From Paenibacillus harenae (GTDB taxonomy: Bacteria; Bacillota; Bacilli; Paenibacillales; Paenibacillaceae), in NCBI RefSeq assembly GCF_030812415.1, contig NZ_JAUSST010000005.1, positions 372,001 to 436,000 on the forward strand: a stretch of DNA of 64,000 nt, in the 5' to 3' direction. The position numbers and the translations under genes were made by a program. Positions within the stretch are counted from its first letter, which is position 1, and every line of letters starts with the position of its first letter. Below are positions 50,213-58,718 of this stretch, piece by piece. The notes beneath the pieces are model-generated. The model ran no database searches, was not told the DNA's origin, and saw nothing but the letters and a program-made list of their open reading frames with translations.

Positions 50213-52081
50213 TTACTTCTCTTCCTTCTTCCAGCTCGGCAACTGGCTCACGTAGCTGTCGGACAGCTTAAGCAGTTCAAGCGCACGCTGGTACTCGTCT
50301 TCCGTCGCTTCCTGCTCGTTGATGCCGTCTCCGGCGATCGGAAGATGCTTGCCGTCATCAAAGCCGCTGCCGGACATAAACAGCTCTTGGCTGCTTAGGA
50401 ACGAGCCGCTCGGCAAATAATAACGCTGAGGGAGCACATTGTACGTTTGGTTGAACAAGTCTTGACCGAAGTGAATTTGGTTGTCAAGCGATAAGCCAAG
50501 CAAGTTCGCTACCGTTGGCAATACGTCGATTTGACCGCCCAATTGGTCGTATACCTTCGCTTCAGGAGCGCTAGGGTTAATAATGACAAACGGAATGTTG
50601 ATCATATCGGTGTAGCCATACTCACGTCCGTAAATTTCAGCCATCAGCTCTTTGTCGTCGCGATCCAGGGAGTAGATCGGCAGGCCGAGATGGTCGCCGT
50701 ACATGACGATCAAGCTGTTGTCCCAAATGCCCCGGTCCTTCAAATCCTGAACGAACAGTCCAAGCGCGTAATCAGCATAGTTCTGAGACCGAATGTAGTC
50801 GCCTACGAATGTGCCTTCATAACGATCCGGCAGCGTCATGTGAGTCTTATCCTCGGGAAGCGAGAACGGATGATGCGCCGTCATCGAAATCACATGCGAG
50901 TAGAACGGCTTGCCGCTTTCGCTCATGCGTTCCAGCTCGGCTGCAGTTTTCGCATAAAGCATTTCATCGGAAGGACCGAAGAATACCGTATCCTCATGTC
51001 CGAAAAACTTCTGGTCATAATAACGGTCGAAGCCAAGCGCCTTATAAAGCTCGCCGCGGTTCCAGAACTCAACGACGTTCGTGTGGAAGGTCGTCGTATC
51101 GTAGCCGTGAGCCTTCAGCAGCTTCGGCAAGCTTGGCAGCTCTTTGTCGGCATACATTTGCGTTGCCGCTCCGCGAGGCGGAATATAGAGCGACGAATTG
51201 ACGACGAATTCGGCGTCGGACGTGTTGCCTTGTCCAACCTGTTGGTAGAAATGCTTGAAATAATAGTTCTCGTTCACGAGCTTATTGAAGTTCGGCGTAA
51301 TTTCCTGCCCGTCGATCTTCAAGTTGACGAGAAAGTTCTGGAAAGATTCCATCTGAAGGATAATCAGATTTTTGCCTTCGGCCGATTTATAAAGTACAGG
51401 CTGAATCGGCGGCTGCGCGTTTTTGAGCGTATCGATTTTCAGTTGCGTAATTTGGTTCGGATCGACGTACTCCATCTCTTTATCCGAGAAAATCATGTAC
51501 GCCTCATAGTTGAGAATGCCCATTTGCTCCGCCTTCACGATTTCGTTCATGCTGGCACGGTTAGGCAAAATGTTGAACAAGCACAGGCCGATCGATATCG
51601 TGAACAAAGCGACAACGAGACGTTTGTTCTCTTTCTTCGAGCTTTCCTTCTTCCAGTTCAACGCTTTTTTGCGGGCGAACAGAACGACGGCCATAATGAT
51701 GATATCGGTGAAAATAAACAAGTAATACGGGTCCATCAGCGAGAACACGCTATTTTTGACGGCAGTGACCTGATTGACCTGCGCCAGCGCAAAATAAGTG
51801 ACAATAACGCCATAATACTTGTAATACATTAAGACGGCGAATAGTATAAGCGTCATTACTAGATTCGCGATCAAATAATAAACAAGCTTCCGCTTCGATG
51901 CGAACCATTCGATCAAGCAGAAAACGATGAGTACGAACGGAACTTCCTTGAGAATCGTCGTCCAGGATACTCCATCCTCAAAAACAACCATCCACGTCAA
52001 GTAGCTTTTGAGAAGCATAATAAACGCGAAAAATAGGATGGGACGAGTGCTCAAGATACGTTTGGATGCTACGGATGACAC
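50213..52081 (-). CDS. LtaS-family lipoteichoic acid synthase-like membrane sulfatase-fold enzyme
   Basis: 622 residues. Five N-terminal membrane segments (to ~180) are followed by an extracellular sulfatase-fold domain with metal ligands and nucleophile: LQMESFQNF, the catalytic Thr in GQGNTSDAEF, FYSHVISMTAHHPF and VMYGDHLGLP. It transfers glycerol-phosphate from phosphatidylglycerol to build polyglycerolphosphate, or acts as a primase/paralogue. The start is GTG 52081 after AGGTAGG. It is monocistronic, divergent from the VanY-type gene. Confidence 0.9.
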   Translation of the reverse strand: MSSVASKRILSTRPILFFAFIMLLKSYLTWMVVFEDGVSWTTILKEVPFVLIVFCLIEWFASKRKLVYYLIANLVMTLILFAVLMYYKYYGVIVTYFALAQVNQVTAVKNSVFSLMDPYYLFIFTDIIIMAVVLFARKKALNWKKESSKKENKRLVVALFTISIGLCLFNILPNRASMNEIVKAEQMGILNYEAYMIFSDKEMEYVDPNQITQLKIDTLKNAQPPIQPVLYKSAEGKNLIILQMESFQNFLVNLKIDGQEITPNFNKLVNENYYFKHFYQQVGQGNTSDAEFVVNSSLYIPPRGAATQMYADKELPSLPKLLKAHGYDTTTFHTNVVEFWNRGELYKALGFDRYYDQKFFGHEDTVFFGPSDEMLYAKTAAELERMSESGKPFYSHVISMTAHHPFSLPEDKTHMTLPDRYEGTFVGDYIRSQNYADYALGLFVQDLKDRGIWDNSLIVMYGDHLGLPIYSLDRDDKELMAEIYGREYGYTDMINIPFVIINPSAPEAKVYDQLGGQIDVLPTVANLLGLSLDNQIHFGQDLFNQTYNVLPQRYYLPSGSFLSSQELFMSGSGFDDGKHLPIAGDGINEQEATEDEYQRALELLKLSDSYVSQLPSWKKEEK

Positions 52082-52174
52082 ATTATCGCCTACCTTTCAC
52101 AGCAAAAACAGGCTATCTCTCGGAGTAGCCAGCAAGCTTCAAGTAATATAAATGTTTACGACTCATTTACATCC

Positions 52175-52204
52175 ATTATGCTCTTTTTGATAACGCTATG
52201 TCAA
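52175..52204 (-). promoter_or_regulatory. Promoter of the LtaS-family gene
   Basis: On the minus strand, perfect -35 TTGACA (52204-52199), 18-bp spacer, -10 CATAAT (52180-52175). Confidence 0.6.
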
Positions 52205-52342
52205 AGGCAAATGACCCCTCGATGTCCAGTTCAATATTTACTGCAATCGCAATAATTTGCTAAATGAACGGCATTCTCATTATTTTCATTTATTCCTTCT
52301 GCAAGAAGTGAAACAATCTGCCGGTTTCATTAGTCTATAACT

Positions 52343-52370
52343 TTGTTATACAATTGTTATGCAATATGAT
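52343..52370 (+). promoter_or_regulatory. Promoter of the VanY-type gene
   Basis: -35 TTGTTA (52343-52348), 16-bp spacer, -10 TATGAT (52365-52370), 60 nt before the start codon. The rest of the 52082-52430 gap is AT-rich without visible genes. Confidence 0.5.
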
Positions 52371-52430
52371 TCAGCATACATCGCGAATGAATTAGAATAA
52401 TTAGGAAAAAATAAAGTGTAGAGGTGCAGC

Positions 52431-53321
52431 ATGAAAAAACGAAGAAGAATATGGTTCATCCTAATATTATGCCTTCTCTTCACAATTGGTTATTCTTTCG
52501 TGAAGACGGGAACGCTTGAGACGATATGGGGCAATATATTCAATGGAGGGGGACAAGCTGAAGCCGGCGCGGGTACTGGTATTATTACGGGTGCTGCTCC
52601 TGATGCCGGTCCTGATGATGCCGTTGACCAAAACGGAGACAGCGCGATACTGCCGACCGAAACTCCTGACGATAGCGGTGCCGACACCTCAGGGGAGGAA
52701 CCTCCCGTCAAAACGCAGGACGAGATCGCCGTCGTTGCCGAGCCCGATAGCATAACGGCGCTGGTCAATCCGGTCAACAAGCTGCCTGAGGATTACAATC
52801 CGACGGATTTAGTATACCCGGATGTACGATTCGTATTTGATGAAAAAATCGAAAAGCGAATGATGCGCCAAGAAGCCGCTTCCGCGCTCGAGAAGATGTT
52901 CGCTGCCGCAGACGCTGACGGATTGCCGCTTGCCGGCGTTTCCGCTTATCGCTCGCATCAGACGCAAACGTCGCTTTTTGACCGATACGTGAAAAAGGAC
53001 GGCCTCGAGAAAGCGAAGACATACAGTGCGGTACCGGGTACGAGCGAGCATGAAACGGGACTTGCTATTGACGTGACGGCTAGCGACGGCAGCTGCGCGG
53101 TCGAAGACTGCTTCGGCGACATGCCGGAATCGGCTTGGCTGGACGAGCATGCAGCGGAATACGGATTCATCGTCCGATATCCGGAGGGCAAGGATGCAAT
53201 TACGACCTATCAATACGAGCCATGGCATTTGCGATATGTTGGCAAGGAACTTGCTCAGGAACTGGCGCAAAGCGGGGATACGCTTGAAGAATACTACGGC
53301 GTGATACCGGTAAGCAAATAG
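52431..53321 (+). CDS. D-alanyl-D-alanine carboxypeptidase, VanY/M15B family
   Basis: 296 residues: an N-terminal membrane anchor (8-27), a long acidic, Gly/Pro-rich linker (about 38-100), then the M15B domain with VSAYRSHQTQ, the zinc motif SEHETGLAIDV and EPWHLRYVG. It trims D-Ala from peptidoglycan stem peptides outside the membrane. GTAGAGGTG precedes ATG 52431. Confidence 0.92.
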   Translation: MKKRRRIWFILILCLLFTIGYSFVKTGTLETIWGNIFNGGGQAEAGAGTGIITGAAPDAGPDDAVDQNGDSAILPTETPDDSGADTSGEEPPVKTQDEIAVVAEPDSITALVNPVNKLPEDYNPTDLVYPDVRFVFDEKIEKRMMRQEAASALEKMFAAADADGLPLAGVSAYRSHQTQTSLFDRYVKKDGLEKAKTYSAVPGTSEHETGLAIDVTASDGSCAVEDCFGDMPESAWLDEHAAEYGFIVRYPEGKDAITTYQYEPWHLRYVGKELAQELAQSGDTLEEYYGVIPVSK

Positions 53322-53442
53322 AGCAACAATAGCAGCGGCGCGAGGAAGGGCAGCGCGATCGGAACGGTCATTTAAGACAGCCGATCGACGACAGCCGCTT
53401 CACGCCGCTTTCTTATTGCTTTTGCAGTTGTCGGAGTTTCGT

Positions 53443-53598
53443 TTAAATCTTTGGTTCGAACGTTTTGCAGTCGGTTTCTTCCGAATTGCTCGCTTGTTTG
53501 CTGCGGTTGTTGACCACGTAAATCGACGATGCGGCGCACAGATTTCCCGGCGCCCAGTACTTGCAGGAGTTGACCTCACATAATACATCTTTAGCCAT
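53443..53598 (-). CDS. DUF1540 small cysteine protein
   Basis: 51 residues: MAKDVLCEVNSCKYW, then NLCAASSIYV and ETDCKTFEPKI. The four-cysteine pattern C-x4-C-x8-C...C with A..I.V and ET.C.TF is the DUF1540 signature, a probable small metal-binding protein found in Bacilli and Clostridia. A GGAGGAGGTG ribosome binding site precedes ATG 53598. The start codon overlaps the -35 of the divergent nucleoside hydrolase promoter. Confidence 0.85.
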   Translation of the reverse strand: MAKDVLCEVNSCKYWAPGNLCAASSIYVVNNRSKQASNSEETDCKTFEPKI

Positions 53599-53646
53599 TG
53601 ACAATTCACCTCCTCCACACTAGGATGGACAAACGATATATCGTTT
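53598..53646 (+). promoter_or_regulatory. Nucleoside hydrolase promoter with ACGATATATCGT operator
   Basis: Perfect -35 TTGACA (53598-53603), 17-bp spacer, -10 TAGGAT (53621-53626). The perfect 16-bp palindrome AAACGATATATCGTTT (53631-53646) covers the expected start point. Its 12-bp core is identical to the two operators in the padR-ABC promoter. Confidence 0.7.
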
Positions 53647-53678
53647 TATACCCGAACATAGACCGGAGGGAATGGACA

Positions 53679-54632
53679 TTGAAACTATATTTTAATCACG
53701 ATGCCGGGGTGGACGATCTCGTATCGCTATTTCTGTTGCTGCAGATGAAGGATGTCGAACTGACGGGCGTGTCCGTTATTCCGGCGGACGGCTACTTGGA
53801 GCCTGGCGTGAAAGCCAGCCGTAAAATCATCGATCGCTTCGGAAGCGATGCAGCGGGCAGCGCCATTGAAGTGGCACGATCGAATTCGCGCGGCCGCAAT
53901 CCGTTCCCTGCGGAATGGCGGATGCATACGTTCTATGTCGATGCGCTGCCTATCTTGAACGAGTCGGGAACGATGGTGACGGCCGTAGCCGAGCTGCCTG
54001 CCCATAAGCATATGATTCAGAAGCTGCGCGAGTCGGAGGAGAAGGTTACCCTGCTGTTCACGGGCCCGCTGACGGATCTGGCAAGAGCGCTGGACGAAGC
54101 GCCGGACATCGAGGGCAAGATCGAACGGCTCGTATGGATGGGCGGAACGTTCAACGAGAAAGGCAATGTGCTGGAGCCGGAGCATGACGGAACGGCCGAG
54201 TGGAATGCCTACTGGGATCCGGAGGCGGTTGCACGCGTCTGGGCGAGCGAGGTTGCGATCACGCTTGTCGCGCTGGAGAGCACGATCAAAGTACCGCTTA
54301 CCGTAGCGGTAAGGAATCGTTGGGCTTCGCTTCGCAAGAAGGAGGGCATCGATTTTGTTGGACAATGTTACGCCGTATGTCCGCCGCTTACGTATATGGA
54401 GACAAACTCGACTTATTATTTGTGGGATGTACTGACGACAGCCGCGCTTGGCAACCCGGGTCTTGTTAAGGTGAAGACCGTTCACAGCGCGGTCATCGAT
54501 GAAGGGCCGAGCCAAGGCCGTACCATCGAGAAGGAAGGCGGCAGACCCGTCAGCCTCGTCTATGACGTCGATCCGGACCGTTTCTTCGACTATATTACAG
54601 AGCTTGCGGCAAGTGCGGTAAGCAACATCTAG
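53679..54632 (+). CDS. Inosine/uridine-preferring nucleoside hydrolase family protein
   Basis: 317 residues. The calcium-binding N-terminal motif is NHDAGVDDLVSLFLL (usually DxDPGxDD). LLFTGPLTDLARAL, LVWMGGTF and VYDVDPDRFFDYI are further family features. It hydrolyses the N-glycosidic bond of ribonucleosides in the cytoplasm. TTG 53679, 8 nt after GGAGGG, is the likely start; the frame is open to 53598 but without a ribosome binding site. The substitution of the first motif Asp by Asn is unusual and may affect metal binding. Confidence 0.85.
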   Translation: MKLYFNHDAGVDDLVSLFLLLQMKDVELTGVSVIPADGYLEPGVKASRKIIDRFGSDAAGSAIEVARSNSRGRNPFPAEWRMHTFYVDALPILNESGTMVTAVAELPAHKHMIQKLRESEEKVTLLFTGPLTDLARALDEAPDIEGKIERLVWMGGTFNEKGNVLEPEHDGTAEWNAYWDPEAVARVWASEVAITLVALESTIKVPLTVAVRNRWASLRKKEGIDFVGQCYAVCPPLTYMETNSTYYLWDVLTTAALGNPGLVKVKTVHSAVIDEGPSQGRTIEKEGGRPVSLVYDVDPDRFFDYITELAASAVSNI

Positions 54633-54645
54633 GACGAATACGAAT

Positions 54646-54698
54646 AAAGCCGCCAAGGCCGGAGAGATGGTACGACATCTCACCGCTATGGCGGCTTT
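54646..54698. terminator. Bidirectional terminator between convergent genes
   Basis: AAAGCCGCCA / TGGCGGCTTT outer stem with inner GAGATG/CATCTC, flanked by GTTGTT on the plus side and TTTATTCG on the minus side. Confidence 0.75.
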
Positions 54699-54702
54699 GT
54701 TG

Positions 54703-56019
54703 TTAATCTACCTCGTAGATCGAGCCCGACTTGCTGGCGTACAGCTCGGCATACACCTTTTCGGCGTACGCGTCGGTCATGCCGGAGATGTAGTCGGCCA
54801 CGAAGCGCGGCCAGCTCCACTTGCTGCGGTGATTCTCGAAGTTGTCGATCCAATCCGGCGGGATAAGGAGACGGCCGTAATCGGGTACTTTGAAGCTGTC
54901 CCACAGTCGGCGAATCATAATTTCGCTGCGAATTTGAAGGCGCTGCACGCGGAAATCCTTAATCAGCGTGACCCAAGCCAGCTTCTTCAATATTTCCATC
55001 GTGCGCAGCAGCTCGATGTCTTGCTTGTCGCCGTTAACGAACGTCACTTTCTTCCAGTCCTTGTCCGGATCGTCGATAATGCCGACCTTGCCGGCGAAGT
55101 TGCTCACCCAGCGCGCCTTCATCTCGCGTCTTGTCCGAGAGGGCTCGCGGTCGCAGCTCACATAAAGCGCCTCCCACTGCTCGAAATACGAGCCGAGCAC
55201 GCGCTTCACCATTGCCGGAATGTCGACCTGCTCCCAACCGATGCCCGTATTGCCCTTGTCATCGACAATCTCCTGAACGAGATGATCGATGAGGCGGCTG
55301 TCTTCGAAGAACGCGCGGTTCATCTGGATCTTGCCTGCGCGAATGCCGTCCTCAATGTCATGGGTGGAATAAGCGATGTCATCGCATAGATCCATGAGCT
55401 GGGCTTCGAGCGTCGAGCAGCCTACAGGCATATTCCATAGGTTTCGAAGCTGCTCGATCTCCGTCCATTCCGTGCCGTATACGCCTTTAAGCCTGCCAGG
55501 CTCGTCAAGGCCGAAAGGGTATTTGTTCACGGCCAGGAGGACGGCTGCGGTCAGATCGAGACCGCTGCCGCTGCCTGCGCGTTTCTCCAGAAACATCAGG
55601 ATGCGGAAGTTCTGCGCATTGCCTTCGTACTTAATTCCGTATTCCTCGCTCAGCAGCGAATCGAGCACCTCTTCGCCCTTGTGGCCGAACGGCGGATGTC
55701 CAAGGTCATGCGCCAGCGCGGCGCACTCGACCACGGCCGGATCAAGCATCAGGCCGGGATGGTGGCCGAGCGATAGGAACGGGTATTGCTTGCCGAGCCT
55801 GCGCGCGACCTCGCGGGCAATCTGAGACACTTCGAGGGAATGGGTCAGCCGCGTTCGGTAATAGTCGCCCGTGCCCGCGCCGAACACTTGCGATTTCCCT
55901 TGCAGTCTTCGGAAAGAGGGCGATTGTATGATGCGTGAGTAGTCGCGTTCATATTCGTCACGCTCTTCGCTGAATGTGCCAAGAGCTTGTTCGTCCAAAC
56001 GTAGCTTGCGTAAGTCCAT
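54703..56019 (-). CDS. HD-domain deoxyguanosinetriphosphate triphosphohydrolase (dGTPase-like)
   Basis: 438 residues. The N-terminal RDYSRIIQSPSFRRLQGKSQVF and TRLTHSLEVSQIAREVA, and the HD motif ALAHDLGHPPFGHKGEE, are diagnostic of dGTPases, which release triphosphate from dNTPs. LCDDIAYSTHDIEDGI is the second metal helix. ATG 56019 after GGGAGG is chosen; the frame extends to 56142 without conserved sequence. Confidence 0.92.
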   Translation of the reverse strand: MDLRKLRLDEQALGTFSEERDEYERDYSRIIQSPSFRRLQGKSQVFGAGTGDYYRTRLTHSLEVSQIAREVARRLGKQYPFLSLGHHPGLMLDPAVVECAALAHDLGHPPFGHKGEEVLDSLLSEEYGIKYEGNAQNFRILMFLEKRAGSGSGLDLTAAVLLAVNKYPFGLDEPGRLKGVYGTEWTEIEQLRNLWNMPVGCSTLEAQLMDLCDDIAYSTHDIEDGIRAGKIQMNRAFFEDSRLIDHLVQEIVDDKGNTGIGWEQVDIPAMVKRVLGSYFEQWEALYVSCDREPSRTRREMKARWVSNFAGKVGIIDDPDKDWKKVTFVNGDKQDIELLRTMEILKKLAWVTLIKDFRVQRLQIRSEIMIRRLWDSFKVPDYGRLLIPPDWIDNFENHRSKWSWPRFVADYISGMTDAYAEKVYAELYASKSGSIYEVD

Positions 56020-56202
56020 AGTCGATCCTCCCGTGCTGCTTCTGCCGCCGAATGATGGGGCGGCAGTTGTTAGCTTATTACCGCCAGAGGCCGGTGTCAG
56101 CCGTTTACGCTTGAATTGTAACATACTTTCAGACTTGAACATACATCATGCATGGAGTATGATCGCATTAACTTTTACTTGTGACTGAGGTGCTACGGAT
56201 GT

Positions 56203-57651
56203 ATGGCAATTATGCAAAATTTCTTAACGGTCATTACGCTGCTTAACATTATTATGGCCGTCACGATTATTTTCTTGGAGCGGCGAAACGCAAGCTCGAC
56301 CTGGGCGTGGCTAATGGTGCTGCTGTTCATCCCGGTTCTGGGCTTTGCTCTTTATTTAATTTTAGGACAGAAGATTCGCAAGCGTAAGCTGACCAAGCTG
56401 ATGGGCGTCAATCAGCGCATTATAGAAGATACGGTCGATCGTCAGAAGCGCGAGCTTAAAGCCCGTGAATTCGTATTCGCCGACAGTTCGATGCAGCAGT
56501 ATCAGGACATGATGTACATGAATTTGAATTCAAGCTTCGCGGTTTTAACAAGCAACAATGCTGTCCAGATCTTCACGGACGGCAATCGAAAGTTCGATGC
56601 TCTGCTGAACGACATCGAAGGAGCGAAGCATCATATTCATCTCGTGTATTACATCGTACGGGACGATGAGTTGGGTCGCAGGCTCGTCAAGGCGCTTGCG
56701 GCTAAGGCAGCCCAAGGCGTCGAGGTGCGGTTCTTGTATGACCATATCGGTAGCTCCAGCCTTCCGCGGCGTTTCTTCTCCGAGCTGCGGGCAGCAGGCG
56801 GCAAGGAGGCTGCTTTCTTTCCGTCGCGCATTCCTTATGTCAATATGAAGATCAATTACCGCAATCACCGCAAGCTCGCCATTATCGATGGCATGATCGG
56901 GTATATTGGCGGATTCAACATCGGAGACGAGTATTTGGGGTTGAGTGTCCATTTTGGCGAATGGCGCGACACGCATTTGAGAGTTGAGGGCAACGCGGTT
57001 CTGCAGATGCAAGCGCAGTTTCTCATGGATTGGAACTTGGCCGCTTCAGGCAAAATCGTACTGGATGAGAACTACTTTCCATATAAGAAAGAACGGATCG
57101 GCAGCATCGGCATGCAGCTCGTGGCGAGCGGACCGGATACCGAATATCAGCAGATCAAGGACGCCTATATCAAAATGATTTATGCCGCCAAAAAAACGAT
57201 CTGCCTCCAGACGCCGTATTTTGTCCCCGACGAAAGCCTGATGACTGCGCTCAAGATCGCTGCGCTATCGGGCGTCGATGTACGCATGATGCTTCCGAGC
57301 AAGCGGGATCACTTCTTCGTTTATTGGGCGACGCATTCGTATCTGGGCGAACTGCTGGCCGGCGGCGTGAAGGTGATCTTGTACGAGAAAGGCTTCCTTC
57401 ATGCGAAGACGCTCGTTATCGATGGCCGGATCGCTTCGGTCGGAACCGCGAATCTGGATATAAGAAGCTTCAAGCTCAACTTCGAGATGAATGCGTTTAT
57501 TTATGATACGCAGACGGCTGCCAAGCTGCAACGCATATTCGATCAGGATGCGCAATATTGCCTGCAGCTAACCCAAGATCTGTATGAGGCTCGTCCGCTC
57601 ATGAATAAGTTCAAGGAATCGGTCTCAAGGCTGTTATCGCCTATTCTATAA
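56203..57651 (+). CDS. cls: Cardiolipin synthase
   Basis: 482 residues with two N-terminal membrane segments (ILNIIMAVTIIFLE, WLMVLLFIPVLGFALYLILG) and two phospholipase D motifs, HRKLAIIDGMIGYIGGFNIGD and HAKTLVIDGRIASVGTANLD. It condenses two phosphatidylglycerols to cardiolipin in the membrane. GAGGTG precedes ATG 56203. Confidence 0.95.
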   Translation: MAIMQNFLTVITLLNIIMAVTIIFLERRNASSTWAWLMVLLFIPVLGFALYLILGQKIRKRKLTKLMGVNQRIIEDTVDRQKRELKAREFVFADSSMQQYQDMMYMNLNSSFAVLTSNNAVQIFTDGNRKFDALLNDIEGAKHHIHLVYYIVRDDELGRRLVKALAAKAAQGVEVRFLYDHIGSSSLPRRFFSELRAAGGKEAAFFPSRIPYVNMKINYRNHRKLAIIDGMIGYIGGFNIGDEYLGLSVHFGEWRDTHLRVEGNAVLQMQAQFLMDWNLAASGKIVLDENYFPYKKERIGSIGMQLVASGPDTEYQQIKDAYIKMIYAAKKTICLQTPYFVPDESLMTALKIAALSGVDVRMMLPSKRDHFFVYWATHSYLGELLAGGVKVILYEKGFLHAKTLVIDGRIASVGTANLDIRSFKLNFEMNAFIYDTQTAAKLQRIFDQDAQYCLQLTQDLYEARPLMNKFKESVSRLLSPIL

Positions 57652-57669
57652 GGATGCGCGAACGCATAA

Positions 57670-57708
57670 AAAGGGATTCTGCTTATCGACGATAACCAGA
57701 ATCCCTTT
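57670..57708 (+). terminator. Terminator after cls
   Basis: A perfect 12-bp stem, AAAGGGATTCTG / CAGAATCCCTTT, with inner TTATC/GATAA pairing. Confidence 0.75.
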
Positions 57709-57828
57709 ACGTGCGCTTGCTACAGCTATTCAATTTATTTTAACGCTCCAATCCCTGCCTGCATGTATTCATTGTTTTCCGATCAATCCCTTTCGCTAAG
57801 TACCTGATGATTTCTTTCATAATGAAAA

Positions 57829-58023
57829 TCAATCAACGACGGGCGACTCTGATTCCCCGCATGTCTGGAATTGAATTTCGATTGGATACTCCTCTCCGCT
57901 TTTATGGAAGACATGCTTCGCTAACAGCCTTCAATGGACTATCCCCTCTCTTATGAAATAGGTTTGACCGACGTGTGGATCGTTGTTCCCAAGATGGACA
58001 AGTGACTCGTAAAGCTGCTGCAC
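57829..58023 (-). pseudogene. Broken small ORF with in-frame UGA
   Basis: From GTG 58023 the frame reads MQQLYESLVHLGNNDPHVGQ then TYFIREGIVH, a TGA at 57931-57933, and continues LLAKHVFHKSGEEYPIEIQ to a second TGA at 57829-57831 (65 codons in all). A consensus promoter and a full-length AGGAGGTG (58028-58021) lie upstream, but the only start codon in frame (GTG) overlaps that site. I do not recognise the product. It is either a decayed small gene or chance; the promoter and ribosome binding site favour decay. Confidence 0.4.
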
Positions 58024-58047
58024 CTCCTATCCGGTTGAGATAGGCTA

Positions 58048-58076
58048 AGTATAATCTATTTTTAAAATTTTGTAAA
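58048..58076 (-). promoter_or_regulatory. Consensus promoter on the minus strand in the cls-perR gap
   Basis: -35 TTTACA (58076-58071), 17-bp spacer, -10 TATACT (58053-58048). It is followed 20 nt later by AGGAGGTG. It drives the broken small ORF. Confidence 0.6.
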
Positions 58077-58267
58077 TATTCTGATAATTAATTCGACAGA
58101 TTATTTTGAGGATAATAGCTTGATGAGGAAGTGCTCTCGGAGGCTGGATTTCCGTTCTTCGACAAAGAGGCTTATTTCCGAGGCAATAAAAGTCGTTTTA
58201 TCGATTATTAAGTCGGTTTAACGATGAATATTCGTACAATAACGATAGCTTTTTAATATCGTTAAAA

Positions 58268-58304
58268 TTGACGATCCAAGAAAATAGATTTATACTTAGT
58301 CTAA
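58268..58304 (+). promoter_or_regulatory. Promoter of perR-like gene with Fur/PerR-type box
   Basis: -35 TTGACG (58268-58273), 17-bp spacer, -10 TATACT (58291-58296). The 7-1-7 inverted repeat TTATACTTAGTCTAA (58290-58304) covers the -10. It agrees with the PerR box TTATAATNATTATAA except at three positions. Its right half AGTCTAA is shared with the box at the catalase promoter. Confidence 0.7.
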
Positions 58305-58331
58305 AATCATTTATATTAAGGGTGATCATTG

Positions 58332-58718
58332 ATGACGAAAATCAACTTAACGATACAGCGTAAAGCAATCTATGAAGTCGTGCAGCACGCGGAGGACCAT
58401 CCTACGGCGGCCGATGTCATTGAGCGGCTGCGCAGCAAAGGCTTCAACTTCGCCTACGGGACGGTGTACAATTCACTTCGCTACTTGGCCGATGCCGGGC
58501 TCATACGGGAGTTGAAGCTCGGAGAAGCGGTTAGCCGCTACGATGCGCGGACCGAGGAGCATCAGCATATCGTATGCTCGAAGTGCGGGCGGGTGGATGA
58601 AGTGATGGCGGAATTGCCGGAATCGTGGATCAAATCGGTAGAATCGTCCACCAACTATACAATCGCGCATGCGCAAGTCGTGCTTGAAGGAGTGTGCGGC
58701 CAATGCGCGATCAAGTAA
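58332..58718 (+). CDS. perR: Fur-family regulator, PerR-like
   Basis: 128 residues. Winged helix (FNFAYGTVYNSLRYLADAGL). Metal-site residues aligned to B. subtilis PerR: His in EDHPTA (H37), Asp in SRYDART (D85), two His in EEHQHIVC (H91, H93), and the structural zinc CSKCG and CGQC. At the position of PerR Asp104 the residue appears to be Glu (CGRVDE), as in Fur. Context (catalase downstream, own box) argues for PerR. Start ATG 58332 after AAGGGTGA. The next gene overlaps by 16 nt. Confidence 0.8.
   Translation: MTKINLTIQRKAIYEVVQHAEDHPTAADVIERLRSKGFNFAYGTVYNSLRYLADAGLIRELKLGEAVSRYDARTEEHQHIVCSKCGRVDEVMAELPESWIKSVESSTNYTIAHAQVVLEGVCGQCAIK

Noticed and set aside
53400..53618. 72-codon minus-strand frame over the DUF1540 gene
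   Set aside because: The other frame (53443-53598) has the DUF1540 cysteine pattern, an ATG and a strong ribosome binding site.
57931..57933. Selenocysteine codon
   Set aside because: No convincing SECIS-like hairpin follows the UGA and no selenoprotein motif surrounds it; a nonsense mutation is simpler.
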